Source of the DNA: Pseudomonas sp. M47T1 | GTDB lineage: Bacteria; Pseudomonadota; Gammaproteobacteria; Pseudomonadales; Pseudomonadaceae | Length of the DNA: 64,000 nucleotides | Direction of reading: 5' to 3' | Assembly: GCF_000263855.1 (NCBI RefSeq) | Contig: NZ_AJWX01000012.1 | Span: forward strand, 62,001-126,000 | Shown here: positions 41,968 to 50,704 of the stretch, in pieces | Layout of the letters: every line of letters starts with the position of its first letter | Numbering within the stretch: the stretch's first letter is position 1 | Position numbers and translations under genes: made by a program | The notes under the pieces: generated by a model | Told to the model about the DNA's origin: nothing | Database searches by the model: none | The model's input: the letters and a program-made list of their open reading frames with translations, nothing else

Positions 41968-44045
41968 AGGTCACGCTCGCTGGCCTGTTGGCGCGCGCAC
42001 GCCAGCAGTTCCAGGCGCCGGGCGGCGTCTTCGTCGTCCAGCAGCGCCTGGCTGCTGCCATTGAAGCGGCGTCGCCAGTTGGGGTGGCTATCAATGGTGC
42101 CGGGCAGGTTGGGTTGTTCTTCCACGCCCAGGGCGTCTTCCAGCGGCAGCAACATCAGCGGCGCACGGGTATGGCCCAGGAAACGCACGCAGGCATCAAT
42201 CAACTGATCGGTTTCCTCCTGCGGGCCGGTAAAGTTCTGGCTGTCCTGGGCCAGCACATGACGCAGGCCGCGCCGCTCGTGTTCACGGGTTTCGCGCCAA
42301 TGGTGTTCGGTGTGCTCGTCAATCAGCCCCAGCTTGTGGCTCCAGTCAATGTCGCGGGCTTTCCACCAGCCGTGCAGGGTGGGCAAGTCGTGGGTGGTGC
42401 TGGTGGCCAGGGCGTTGTCGGGCCAGTGCAGCACGGGGTGGAATTGCCCGGGGTGAGCTTGTTCGAACAACAGCACGCGCATGCCCAGCATGTGTCGCGC
42501 CACCAGTTTCTCGCGCAGGCCATCGGGCACTGTGCCCAGGTCTTCGCCCAGCACGATGGCCTGGTGGCGATGGGACTCCAGGGTCAGCAGGCGCAGCATG
42601 TCGTCGATGGGGTAATGCAGGTAGGCGCCCTCGCTGGGCGGCGAGCCCATGGGGATTACCCACAGCCGTTGCAGGCCCATCACATGGTCGATGCGCAGGC
42701 CGCCGGCATGGGCGAAATTGGCGCGCAGCATTTCAATGAAAGCCCGAAAACCGTTGCGCACCAGGCCTTCGGGGGCGAAGGCGGAAATGCCCCAGCCTTG
42801 CCCGGCGCGGTTGAGAATGTCGGGCGGTGCGCCCACGGTGAGGTCGGCCAGCAGTTCGTCCTGACGACTCCAGGCCTGGCTGCCGGCGCCGTCAGCGCCC
42901 ACGGCCAGGTCGGCGATCAGGCCAATGCGCATGCCACTGCCCTTGGCGGCGTTTTGCGCGCGCTCCAGGCTGCGCGCCACCAGCCATTGGCAGAAGGCAT
43001 AGAAACCGACCTGCTCGGCGTGCGCTTGCGCGAAGGCGGCAATGGCGGGACTGCGCGGGTCGTGCCATTCGGCCGGCCACTGGCGCCAGTCCTGGCTGTC
43101 GCCACGGGTGGCGCAGTCGGCCTGCAGGGCTTCGAAGCGGCAATGGTTTTCCAGCGCCTCGCCGCCGGCATGGCGGAAGCTGGCGAAGTCGGCGGTGAGC
43201 GGGTGGTCACCCTGGCTGAAACCGTTGTACAGCGATTGCAGCAGGCGATACTTGGCGTCCGACGCGGCCGGCCAGTCAATCAGCGGTAGTTGCTCCAGGT
43301 GCGCCAGGGTCTCGCCCAAGCCAATGTCATCGAGCGCCACGCGCAGCGCACGCTCGCCAAGGATGGCGCCAGGGGCGGCGTACAGGCAATTGAGAAACAG
43401 CCGGCTGGACGGTGAGTAAGGGCTGTAGCGATGCGGGTCATTGCTGAACATGGCATGCATGGGGCTGATGGCCAGGGCGTCACAGCCGCGTTCGCCGGCG
43501 CTGCGGGCGAAGGCCTCCAGTGCCAGGGTGTCACCGAAGCCGCCATCGCCGGGGCGGCGCAGGCTGTACAACTGCACGCTCAGGCCCCAGGCCCGCGGCG
43601 CCGCTTCGCCCACGGCATCGCCCACGCTGTAGCAGCGCGGCGGCGCCACGGCCAGGGTGAACTGCTGGCCTTCGATGTGCACGTCCTGATAACCCGTGGG
43701 CAGCAGGCCGGGCAGGGCGCCATGAGCGTCCAGGCGCAGGTCCAGCGTGGCGCCGTCTTCCAGGTGAACCTGACAAGGGGTATGGGCAGGGAAGTAGTGC
43801 CCCAGGCTCAGCGGCTGACCCTGGTCTGCGGTCAGCAGGGGCGGCAAGTGGGTATCGCGGCGAACCCGGTTCAGGTCCTCAAGGCTGGCCTCCACCTGTT
43901 CGCTGTCGTCAGCAGGGTGGCCCAGGCCGGCCAGTACCTTGCGTAGCACGGGGTCGGGCACAGTCTGTGGCCGGCCATTGGCGTCGGTCCAGTGCACGGC
44001 CAGGCCGGCGTGTTGCGCCAATGTCCGCAGTCGCTCATCAGTCAT
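41964..44045 (-). CDS. malQ: 4-alpha-glucanotransferase MalQ (amylomaltase)
   Basis: MalQ moves glucan segments between chains, recycling short maltooligosaccharides into longer acceptors. It is a GH77 enzyme of 693 residues. Catalytic parts: GLRIDHVMGLQRLW (Asp about 450), VLGEDLGTVP (Glu about 500) and TTHDLPTLHGWW (Asp about 553). The N-terminal 140 residues form the extra domain found in the Escherichia coli-type MalQ. Start and stop overlap treZ and treY by 4 nt each, so it is tightly coupled to the trehalose-forming pair. Confidence 0.94.
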   Translation of the reverse strand: MTDERLRTLAQHAGLAVHWTDANGRPQTVPDPVLRKVLAGLGHPADDSEQVEASLEDLNRVRRDTHLPPLLTADQGQPLSLGHYFPAHTPCQVHLEDGATLDLRLDAHGALPGLLPTGYQDVHIEGQQFTLAVAPPRCYSVGDAVGEAAPRAWGLSVQLYSLRRPGDGGFGDTLALEAFARSAGERGCDALAISPMHAMFSNDPHRYSPYSPSSRLFLNCLYAAPGAILGERALRVALDDIGLGETLAHLEQLPLIDWPAASDAKYRLLQSLYNGFSQGDHPLTADFASFRHAGGEALENHCRFEALQADCATRGDSQDWRQWPAEWHDPRSPAIAAFAQAHAEQVGFYAFCQWLVARSLERAQNAAKGSGMRIGLIADLAVGADGAGSQAWSRQDELLADLTVGAPPDILNRAGQGWGISAFAPEGLVRNGFRAFIEMLRANFAHAGGLRIDHVMGLQRLWVIPMGSPPSEGAYLHYPIDDMLRLLTLESHRHQAIVLGEDLGTVPDGLREKLVARHMLGMRVLLFEQAHPGQFHPVLHWPDNALATSTTHDLPTLHGWWKARDIDWSHKLGLIDEHTEHHWRETREHERRGLRHVLAQDSQNFTGPQEETDQLIDACVRFLGHTRAPLMLLPLEDALGVEEQPNLPGTIDSHPNWRRRFNGSSQALLDDEDAARRLELLACARQQASERDL

Positions 44046-45814
44046 GCATCATCTCCGGCAGGGGTCAGGCTGACCAGGGCGCTATAAGGGGGCAAGGTAT
44101 TTGCAGGCCGATCGCCGGTGGCGTCAAGGCGGCTGTCGAACAGGCAGTACTGAACCGGCGGCACGCTGGATTCCACGGCGTGGGCGCTGAGGTTGAGGTC
44201 GATGCGCAACTCGCTGCCGTCGTTGAGCTGCCAGCGCGCGTACAGGGCGCCGTCAGCCAATACCTGGGCGCCCAGCGAGCGGCTGCCCGTCAGGTGTTCG
44301 GTCAAGTGCTGATGGCGCAGGTGCAACAGCGTGGCGTACAGCCGTGCCCACGGGGAATCGGCTTGGGGAAAGTGCGGGCGCGAAGCCGTGAAGGTTTGCG
44401 CGTCGTTGGGGTCGGGAATGCGCGCCCGTTGCTCGGCATCGGCAAACGCGGCAAACGCAGCGAACTCGCCACGCCGGCCCTGGCGCACCGCTTCGGCCAG
44501 TTCGCCGTGAAAGTCGGTGAAGAACAGGAACGGCTCGTTAGCCGCGCCTTCGTCACCCATGAACAGCAGAGGCACCATGGGCGACAGCAGCAGCAAAGTG
44601 GTGGCCGCGCGCAGGGCATCGGTGCTGCACAGTGCAGATAGCCGCTCGCCAAAGGCGCGGTTGCCGATCTGGTCGTGGTTCTGCAAAAACAGCACAAAGG
44701 CATTGGGCGGCAGGTGGCCACTGGGTTCGCCGCGCAGCTCACCGTGGCGATTGCGCTCGCCCTGATAAATGAAGCCTTCGCTCAGGCAGCGCGCCAGTTT
44801 CTCGGTGGGCCGTTCGGCGAAGTCGTTGTAATAGGCCTCGGTTTCGCCGGTCAGCAGCACATGCAAAGCATTGTGGCCGTCGTCGTTCCATTGGGCATCG
44901 AAGCCTTCTTCCAGCAGGTGGGCCTGGTTGAGTTCGTTCTCCAGGGTCAGCCACACATGGCGCGGGCCGTCCACTTGCTGGCGGATGCGCGCGGCCATCT
45001 GCTTGAGAAAGTCGGGGTCTTCAATGGCGTGCACGGCGTCGAAGCGCAGGCCGTCGAAACGGTACTCCAGCAGCCACATCAGCGCGTTGTCGATAAAGAA
45101 GTCGCGTACCTGGGGGCGGCGAAAGTCGATGGCGTCGCCCCAGGGGGTTTTCAGGTCCTGGCGGAAGAAACCCTTGGCGTAGCGCCCCAGGTAATTACCG
45201 TCGGGGCCGAAGTGGTTGTATACCACGTCGAGGATCACCATCAGGCCGTGACCATGGGCGCAGTCGATCAGGTGCTTGAGTTGTTCCGGGGTGCCGTAGG
45301 ACGACTGCGGGGCGTAAGGCAATACGCCGTCGTAGCCCCAGTTACGCTCGCCGGGGAACTGCGCCAGGGGCATCAGTTCGATGGCAGTGATGCCCAGCTC
45401 GGCCAGGCGCGCCAGGTGTTTTTCCACGGCGGCGAAGCCACCCAGCACGCCCACGTGCAGTTCGTAGATGACCGCCTCATGCCACGGACGGCCTTGCCAC
45501 TGGGGGAATTGCCACTGATAGGCGTTGGGGTCGGTTACCAGGCTGGGGCCGTGGACATCGCCTTGCTGGGCGCGCGACGCGGGGTCGGGTACCAGCATTT
45601 CGCCATCTATCTGGTAACGGTAGGCGGTACCGGCCGGGCAATGGGACTTGATGACGAACCAGCCGTCATCCTGGGCCAGCATGGGCAATGACTGGCCGTC
45701 CTCAAGTTCCACACTGACATGAAAGGCGTCCGGCGCCCACAACGCAAAGCGTGTGAGCCCCGAATCCAGCAGTTGTGCACCATGTGGCCAGGTTTCAGGT
45801 GTCGGTAGCGGCAT
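44042..45814 (-). CDS. treZ: Maltooligosyl trehalose trehalohydrolase TreZ
   Basis: TreZ cleaves trehalose from the end of the TreY product. It has 590 residues of GH13_10. The N-terminal CBM48-like domain (RFALWAPDAFHVSVELEDG) is followed by the barrel with ELHVGVLGGFAAVEKHLARL, GLRFDAVHAIED (Asp about 258), VWLTLENELNQ (Glu about 290) and LQNHDQIGNRA (Asp about 378). It starts 17 nt after glgA stops and overlaps malQ by 4 nt (ATGA). Confidence 0.95.
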   Translation of the reverse strand: MPLPTPETWPHGAQLLDSGLTRFALWAPDAFHVSVELEDGQSLPMLAQDDGWFVIKSHCPAGTAYRYQIDGEMLVPDPASRAQQGDVHGPSLVTDPNAYQWQFPQWQGRPWHEAVIYELHVGVLGGFAAVEKHLARLAELGITAIELMPLAQFPGERNWGYDGVLPYAPQSSYGTPEQLKHLIDCAHGHGLMVILDVVYNHFGPDGNYLGRYAKGFFRQDLKTPWGDAIDFRRPQVRDFFIDNALMWLLEYRFDGLRFDAVHAIEDPDFLKQMAARIRQQVDGPRHVWLTLENELNQAHLLEEGFDAQWNDDGHNALHVLLTGETEAYYNDFAERPTEKLARCLSEGFIYQGERNRHGELRGEPSGHLPPNAFVLFLQNHDQIGNRAFGERLSALCSTDALRAATTLLLLSPMVPLLFMGDEGAANEPFLFFTDFHGELAEAVRQGRRGEFAAFAAFADAEQRARIPDPNDAQTFTASRPHFPQADSPWARLYATLLHLRHQHLTEHLTGSRSLGAQVLADGALYARWQLNDGSELRIDLNLSAHAVESSVPPVQYCLFDSRLDATGDRPANTLPPYSALVSLTPAGDDA

Positions 45815-45831
45815 CGATGAAACCTCTTCCG

Positions 45832-47400
45832 TTAGTGTCTACCTGATACGGCCACCGATTTGCTCACGAGTTCCTCGTAGAGTTTTGCGTAGGGTTCAAC
45901 GGCCTGGCTCCAGTTGAACGGCTGGGTCATGGACAGGCAGCGCATGGCGTTCAGCAGGCTTGGCTTGCTGAACACGTAGAAGGCCCGGCGCAGGGCTTCT
46001 TCATAGCTGGCCACGGTGGACTCGTTGAACAGGAAGCCGGTGACGCCATCCTCGATGGTGTCAGCCAGGCCGCCGGTGTTGCGGGCCACGGGCAGTGAGC
46101 CGTAGCGCTGGGCGTACATTTGGCTCAGGCCGCAGGGCTCGTAGCGCGACGGCATGAGCAGGAAGTCGCTGCCGGCGAACATGCGGCGTGCGTCGGTTTC
46201 GTTAAAGCCGATGCGCACACCGATCTGGCCGGGGAAGCGCAGGGCCAGTTCGCGCATGGCCTGTTCTTCCTCGGGCTCGCCGCGGCCGATGATCGCGATC
46301 TGCCCGCCGTTTTCAACAATGAACTCGGCTACGCCCTGGGTCAGGTCCAGGCCTTTCTGGTACACCAGCCGCGACACCACGGCAAACAACGGGCCTTGCG
46401 AATCGTCCAGGCCGAACAGGGTGCGCACGTGCTCGGCGTTCACTTGTTTGCCTTCCCAGTCATTGAGGCTGAAAGGGCACACCAGGTGCGAGTCGGTGGC
46501 CGAGTCCCAGCTGTCGTCGATGCCGTTGGGGATGCCGCTGAGCAGGCCCTGGTAGGCCTTGCTGCCCAGGAAGCCGTCCAGCCCGCAGCCGAATTGCGGC
46601 GTGGTGATTTCATCGGCATAGGTGGCGCTGACCGTGGTGATGTGGCTGGAGTAGGCCATACCGGCCTTGAGGAACGACAGCTTGCCGTAGAACTCCATGC
46701 CTTCCTGTTGCAGGGCATGTTCAGGCACGCCCAGTTCCGGGCAGCAGGCGCGGCTGACTACGCCCTGATAGGCCAGGTTGTGGATAGTGAACAGGGTCGG
46801 CGTGCTCAGTCCGCGCCAGTGCATGTAGGCGGGCGCCATGCCGGCCGGCCAGTCGTGGGCATGTACCAGGTCGGGTTTCCAGTGCACCATGCCCAGGCCG
46901 GCAGCGATGTCGGCAGCGGCCAGCCCCAGGCGGGCGAAGCGGATGTGGTTGTCGGGCCAGTCGCGACCGTTGTTGGCGCCGTAGGGGGTACCGTCGCGCT
47001 CGTACAGTTCGGGGCAGATCAACACATAGATGACCAGGCCGTCCTTGAGGTCCATGCGTCCAATCTTGCACGGCGGCAGTGCGGCGTGACCGCCCAGGTC
47101 GCCGACGATGTGGATCGGGTTCTCGCTGTTGAGCACCTGGGGGTAACCGGGAATCAGGATGCGTACGTCGTGCAGCGGGCTCATGGCGCGCGGTAGCGCC
47201 TGTGAAACGTCACCCAGGCCACCGGTCTTGACCAGGTCGGCGATCTCGGAGGTGACAAACAACACTTTCTGGCGGTTGGGATTAATGCGTGCGTCGGCCT
47301 GCAGTACCTTGCCCGTCGAAGCGATTTCCACCAACTCGGTTGGCTCGCTCTCCTGCTTGTTAAAACGCTCTCCATGGGTCTCGACAGCGGCACTGATCAT
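45832..47400 (-). CDS. glgA: Glycogen synthase GlgA
   Basis: GlgA is a GT5 glycosyltransferase that adds glucose from a nucleotide sugar to alpha-1,4-glucan. It has 522 residues from the ATG at 47400, preceded by GGGAGAG; the open frame back to 47469 has no such signal. The donor-site motif is VKTGGLGDVSQALP (about 55) and the C-terminal lobe has YEPCGLSQMYAQRYGSLPVARNTGGLADT (about 423). There is an N-terminal extension of about 40 residues before the first beta strand. No glgC is in this window, so the sugar donor must come from elsewhere. It leads the minus arm. Confidence 0.93.
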   Translation of the reverse strand: MISAAVETHGERFNKQESEPTELVEIASTGKVLQADARINPNRQKVLFVTSEIADLVKTGGLGDVSQALPRAMSPLHDVRILIPGYPQVLNSENPIHIVGDLGGHAALPPCKIGRMDLKDGLVIYVLICPELYERDGTPYGANNGRDWPDNHIRFARLGLAAADIAAGLGMVHWKPDLVHAHDWPAGMAPAYMHWRGLSTPTLFTIHNLAYQGVVSRACCPELGVPEHALQQEGMEFYGKLSFLKAGMAYSSHITTVSATYADEITTPQFGCGLDGFLGSKAYQGLLSGIPNGIDDSWDSATDSHLVCPFSLNDWEGKQVNAEHVRTLFGLDDSQGPLFAVVSRLVYQKGLDLTQGVAEFIVENGGQIAIIGRGEPEEEQAMRELALRFPGQIGVRIGFNETDARRMFAGSDFLLMPSRYEPCGLSQMYAQRYGSLPVARNTGGLADTIEDGVTGFLFNESTVASYEEALRRAFYVFSKPSLLNAMRCLSMTQPFNWSQAVEPYAKLYEELVSKSVAVSGRH

Positions 47401-47870
47401 TGTTCTCTCCCGTGCATTAATGCATGTGTGGCAAGCACCTGATTTTTGATCCAGCGACCCCACGGTCAAGCGCGCAAGCGCGACGCCATGCGGCTCCTGC
47501 CGACGGCGAATTGACAGAGTGGGGTGGTCCAGCCGCTTGAATGAACTTCATATCCACGGCCTACCTTTAACCTGACCTGCCGCCTTTTCAGAAGTTTCGA
47601 CTTTTTGCAGACGAACCTCCCGGGCGGTGTGCGGGCTGAGTTTTGAGTGTAGGAAAAATTTCAGACTCTGTGGTCACGGCGCGACTGACGGACGGTCATG
47701 ATGAGGGACAGGGCGGAAGTGGGGGCGCTGCAGGCCTTGAAATATGGGTGTTCAAGGATGGGGTCGAGTTAGAATGAAATTTCTAGAAACACCCTCACCT
47801 CCGCTATTACGCCGTGCACCAAGGCTAACGCCGCGGCCCTTCAAGCCATTGTGCGTTGCACCCCATGCAG
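47401..47870. other. glgA leader and promoter region, no gene seen
   Basis: No coding frame is convincing. On the minus strand there is GAAACTT at 47592-47598 and TCAGG at 47571-47575, 16 nt apart, a weak match to an AlgU-like promoter that would give a 165-nt leader. The palindrome at 47413-47424 is the only other signal. Confidence 0.4.
47413..47424. promoter_or_regulatory. 12-bp perfect palindrome in front of glgA
   Basis: TGCATTAATGCA lies 12 nt before the glgA ATG, next to its ribosome binding site. Its place suits an operator or a translational control element. No known regulator site is recognised. Confidence 0.35.
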
Positions 47871-47871
47871 G

Positions 47872-47959
47872 ACCGTGCCATGGCCTGAAATAGGCTTCAG
47901 CTTTTGGCGCAGGCAACCGATCGCAATGAGCAATGCGGCATCCCGACGAATGATGGCTC
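47872..47959. repeat. Diverged intergenic repeat, copy A
   Basis: The stretch shares blocks with 48568-48660 in the same order and direction: GTGCCATGGCCTGA, TTTGGCGCAGG, TGCGGCAT, CGAATGATGGCT. Between blocks the sequence has changed. Copy B covers the 3' end of the gene at 48626. Copy A has no gene attached. Confidence 0.6.
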
Positions 47960-48317
47960 CGTTCTCCCGACCCTAAGACAGATAGTGACACTGTTTGCGC
48001 TATCGAACCTTTGGATGGCCCGGAGACATTTACTGAGCAGCGCAGGACAGGTGCGCCTGTGATGCAGAAAATGCCTGCTGCGGTAGGCTTCGAACAGCCG
48101 CTGGCGTGACACTGACGACGAATCTGAGCATATTTTCAGCGAGGCTCTCGTTTTTGAGACCTGGGTGCGAGGCTGATAGAAAATGTCGGCCTACCTCAGA
48201 GCATCCCTGAGGCTTTATGAGTTTCCTGAGGGCGAGGATGGCGGGCAGTGAGGCTCCATAGCAGCAACTGTCTTGTGGAGGTACACTCTCTGGGAGATTC
48301 CAGGGTGTGGAGGAGCC
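47960..48317. other. Noncoding stretch, no gene recognised
   Basis: Short open frames exist on both strands but lack ribosome binding sites, start choice or protein-like composition. I see no tRNA or conserved RNA shape. Confidence 0.5.
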
Positions 48318-48407
48318 TGTGGGAGCGGGTTCTACCCGCGAAAAGAACGCCGCGAAATATCTGAAACACCACGGCGCTCTCTTCGCGGGCAGAGCCCGCT
48401 CCCACAG
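48318..48407. repeat. Paired REP elements (BIME-like)
   Basis: Two inverted REP units: GTGGGAGCGGGTTCTACCCG on the left and CGGGCAGAGCCCGCTCCCAC on the right, with about 45 nt between. This head-to-head layout is a common Pseudomonas mosaic. Confidence 0.85.
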
Positions 48408-48567
48408 TGTGTACCCCGCCGACGCAGCAAACTGCCGCGAGGCTGTTGCGGTTGTCTCGAGAGGTCCATGTCTCGGGTTTTGGGGCGCTTTTTAGATCAC
48501 GCACCGCCCGACGGCGCTTCCCGGGTAGACCGGATGCCCGGACCCCCCGGTCCTACATTTGTTGCAG

Positions 48568-48660
48568 CGTGCCATGGCCTGATGGACCGAGTTCTTAGCC
48601 TTTGGCGCAGGGCGCTCGATTGTGGTTACCCCTGCGGCATCACCGATGAATGATGGCTGC
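48568..48660. repeat. Diverged intergenic repeat, copy B
   Basis: This copy matches 47872-47959 in four ordered blocks and runs into the last 35 nt of the minus-strand gene at 48626, covering codons for SHHSSVMPQG. See copy A. Confidence 0.6.
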
Positions 48661-49069
48661 CGATCAACCATCGTTCCCCATCCCAGTTCCAGGTGTAGCT
48701 ATATCGGGCCCGCACCGTCTCGCCGGTGGCCGCGAAGGTGAATTCATAGAGGCCGGCATCCACTGCACTGTCGCAGCGGCTGTGGATGGTGCGGCTGACG
48801 ATTCGCCCGCTCGGTTGGTTGGCCAGGAAATGGGCGAAGTAGTCTTCCCGTTCGGCGGTGGTCAGGCGCACCTGGTTGGACAGCGTGGGCAACAGCACCG
48901 CATCGGGCTGATAGATCGCCGCCACTTGGGCTGGGTCGCGCGTTTGCAACGCGCCATTCCACTGCTCGAACAGGTTGGCAACGTCCGCTTCGGAGGGGCT
49001 GTTACACGCTGGTTTCGCATTGACTGCCAGGGGCGCAGCCAGTAGGGCAAGCACGATGATTGCTTTCAC
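48626..49069 (-). CDS. Secreted SnoaL-like (SgcJ/EcaC-type) protein
   Basis: This 147-residue protein has a signal peptide (KAIIVLALLAAPLAVNA) and a cone-shaped NTF2/SnoaL-like fold, as suggested by VANLFEQWNGALQTRDPAQVAAIYQPDAVLLPTLSN and RARYSYTWNWDGERWLIGSHHSS. Proteins of this SgcJ/EcaC group are widespread with no settled function. The start is a GTG at 49069 with GGAGAA upstream. Its last ten codons lie inside a diverged intergenic repeat, so the C-terminus may have been changed by it. Confidence 0.75.
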   Translation of the reverse strand: MKAIIVLALLAAPLAVNAKPACNSPSEADVANLFEQWNGALQTRDPAQVAAIYQPDAVLLPTLSNQVRLTTAEREDYFAHFLANQPSGRIVSRTIHSRCDSAVDAGLYEFTFAATGETVRARYSYTWNWDGERWLIGSHHSSVMPQG

Positions 49070-49209
49070 GATACTTCTCCATCACGGGCGCCGACGGCTG
49101 TGGCGCTCAGGCCTGGCACTCTAGGAGGCGGATGGCGGGGAAGGTATCGGGAAAGGTTTCCGGCGTCAGCCGGCAGGACGAGCCTGCCGGTACGGGAAGG
49201 GACAGCGGA

Positions 49210-49395
49210 TCAGGCGATCTTCGCCTGGGCGCCACCGGTAAGGCCGGTGTCCTGCTGGGACTGCAAGAGCATCATGGTCAAGTGGGCGACCTTTTTCTGC
49301 AACTGGTCGCGTTCTTCTTTCAATTCGCGCAGTTCGTCACGACGGACCGTGACATAGAGGGTTTGGGTGGGTGTTGCTGGCAGTAAAGTTCCCAT
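49210..49395 (-). CDS. Small coiled-coil protein, function unknown
   Basis: A 61-residue frame starting MGTLLPATPTQTLYVTVRRD with GAGGTGAG before the ATG. Residues 18-46 (RRDELRELKEERDQLQKKV onward) form a clear heptad-like coiled coil; the ends are short and loose. It is divergent from gnd. Another frame overlapping its start contains CxxC-like residues but lacks a good start, so I favour this one. Confidence 0.65.
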   Translation of the reverse strand: MGTLLPATPTQTLYVTVRRDELRELKEERDQLQKKVAHLTMMLLQSQQDTGLTGGAQAKIA

Positions 49396-49726
49396 TGCTC
49401 ACCTCGCAAATGGCATGTCTCACAGTGAGGATAGCCGACCTTGAGCGTTTGCCACTCCGGTCTGACCCTCTGTCGGCGCGGATTCTGATTTCTTTTTTCA
49501 GCCAATGGAACTTTTTTATTTTTCACGGTCCGTGTGTCTTTTTCTTCATGTGCCAGCAAGTGCCCGCCAGCGTTGAAGAAGCTTTGATGACAGGCCTCCT
49601 GATGAAAAAATACGCGCGACGAACGGCTAAAGTCGAAACTAACTCTGGCAACCCTGTACTAAGCTTTGAGACCATTAGCGTTTTCAAGGTGTGACACACC
49701 TATTTACGCATCTGTGGAGCACCGGC

Positions 49727-50704
49727 ATGCAATTGGGAATCGTGGGACTGGGCCGCATGGGCGGCAATATTTCGAGAAGACTGATGCGCGGCGGCCACCA
49801 GACGGTGGTCTGGGACCGTGATCAGTCCTCCGTGGCGAAACTGGGTGAAGAGGGCGCCGTGACGGCGACTGACCTCGCCGACCTGGTGCGTCAGATGGAC
49901 GCACCTCGTGCTGTGTGGGTGATGCTGCCCGCTGGCGCGCCAACCGAGGACACCATCCAGCAACTGGCCGACCTGCTTGAAGCCGATGACGTGATCATCG
50001 ATGGCGGCAACACCTTCTACAAGGACGACATCCGTCGTGCCAAGGAACTGAGCGAGCGCAAGCTGCACTACGTTGACGTCGGCACCTCCGGCGGCGTGTG
50101 GGGCCTTGACCGCGGTTTCTGCATGATGATCGGTGGCGAAGCCGCGGTGTTCGAGCGCCTGGACCCGCTGTTTGCTTGCCTGGCCCCCGGCGTGGGCGAC
50201 ATTCTGCGCACCAAGGGCCGCGACGGTGAGCACGACCGTGCCGAGCATGGCTACATCCACGCAGGCCCGGCAGGTTCTGGCCACTTCGTGAAGATGATCC
50301 ACAACGGCATCGAGTACGGCATGATGCAGGCCTTCGCCGAAGGCTTCGACATCCTCAAGACCAAGAACAGCACCGCGCTGCCGGAAGACCAGCGCTTTGA
50401 CCTGAACCTGGCCGAGATCGCCGAAGTATGGCGCCGCGGCAGCGTGGTATCGTCCTGGCTGCTGGACCTGACCGCCGATGCGCTGGTGGGTGACCCCGCG
50501 CTGGATAGCTATTCGGGTTCGGTGTCCGACAGCGGTGAAGGTCGCTGGACCATTGACGCGGCGGTGGAGCAGGCAGTACCGGTACCGGTGCTGGCAGGCT
50601 CGCTGTTCGCACGTTTCCGTTCCCGCCAGGAAAGCACCTACGGCGACAAATTGCTGTCGGCGATGCGCTTTGGCTTCGGCGGCCATATCGAGGTTCCTAA
50701 ATGA
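49727..50704 (+). CDS. gnd: 6-phosphogluconate dehydrogenase, decarboxylating, short form
   Basis: Gnd oxidises and decarboxylates 6-phosphogluconate to ribulose-5-phosphate with production of NAD(P)H. It has 325 residues, the short YqeC/GndA-like type as in P. putida, not the 470-residue enteric type. It has the Rossmann motif [16 protein letters not shown] at the N-terminus, [15 protein letters not shown] (substrate loop) and [14 protein letters not shown] with catalytic Lys/Asn. The ATG at 49727 follows GGAG; the GTG at 49691 is less likely. The stop overlaps zwf (ATGA). This pair makes the oxidative pentose phosphate route. Confidence 0.92.
   Translation: MQLGIVGLGRMGGNISRRLMRGGHQTVVWDRDQSSVAKLGEEGAVTATDLADLVRQMDAPRAVWVMLPAGAPTEDTIQQLADLLEADDVIIDGGNTFYKDDIRRAKELSERKLHYVDVGTSGGVWGLDRGFCMMIGGEAAVFERLDPLFACLAPGVGDILRTKGRDGEHDRAEHGYIHAGPAGSGHFVKMIHNGIEYGMMQAFAEGFDILKTKNSTALPEDQRFDLNLAEIAEVWRRGSVVSSWLLDLTADALVGDPALDSYSGSVSDSGEGRWTIDAAVEQAVPVPVLAGSLFARFRSRQESTYGDKLLSAMRFGFGGHIEVPK

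Noticed and set aside
48318..48407. CRISPR-like repeats or tRNA-like folds in the palindrome-rich gap
   Set aside because: The palindromes are single or paired REP units without regular spacing, and no cas genes or tRNA shape are present.
47752..48653. Several 60-126-codon open frames between glgA and the SnoaL-like gene
   Set aside because: They overlap REP and repeat copies, lack ribosome sites and have atypical composition.
49320..49559. Minus-strand frame with a CxxC-like stretch overlapping the small coiled-coil gene
   Set aside because: Weak start signal and no conserved pattern I recognise; the overlapping 61-residue frame has a strong ribosome site and a regular coiled coil.
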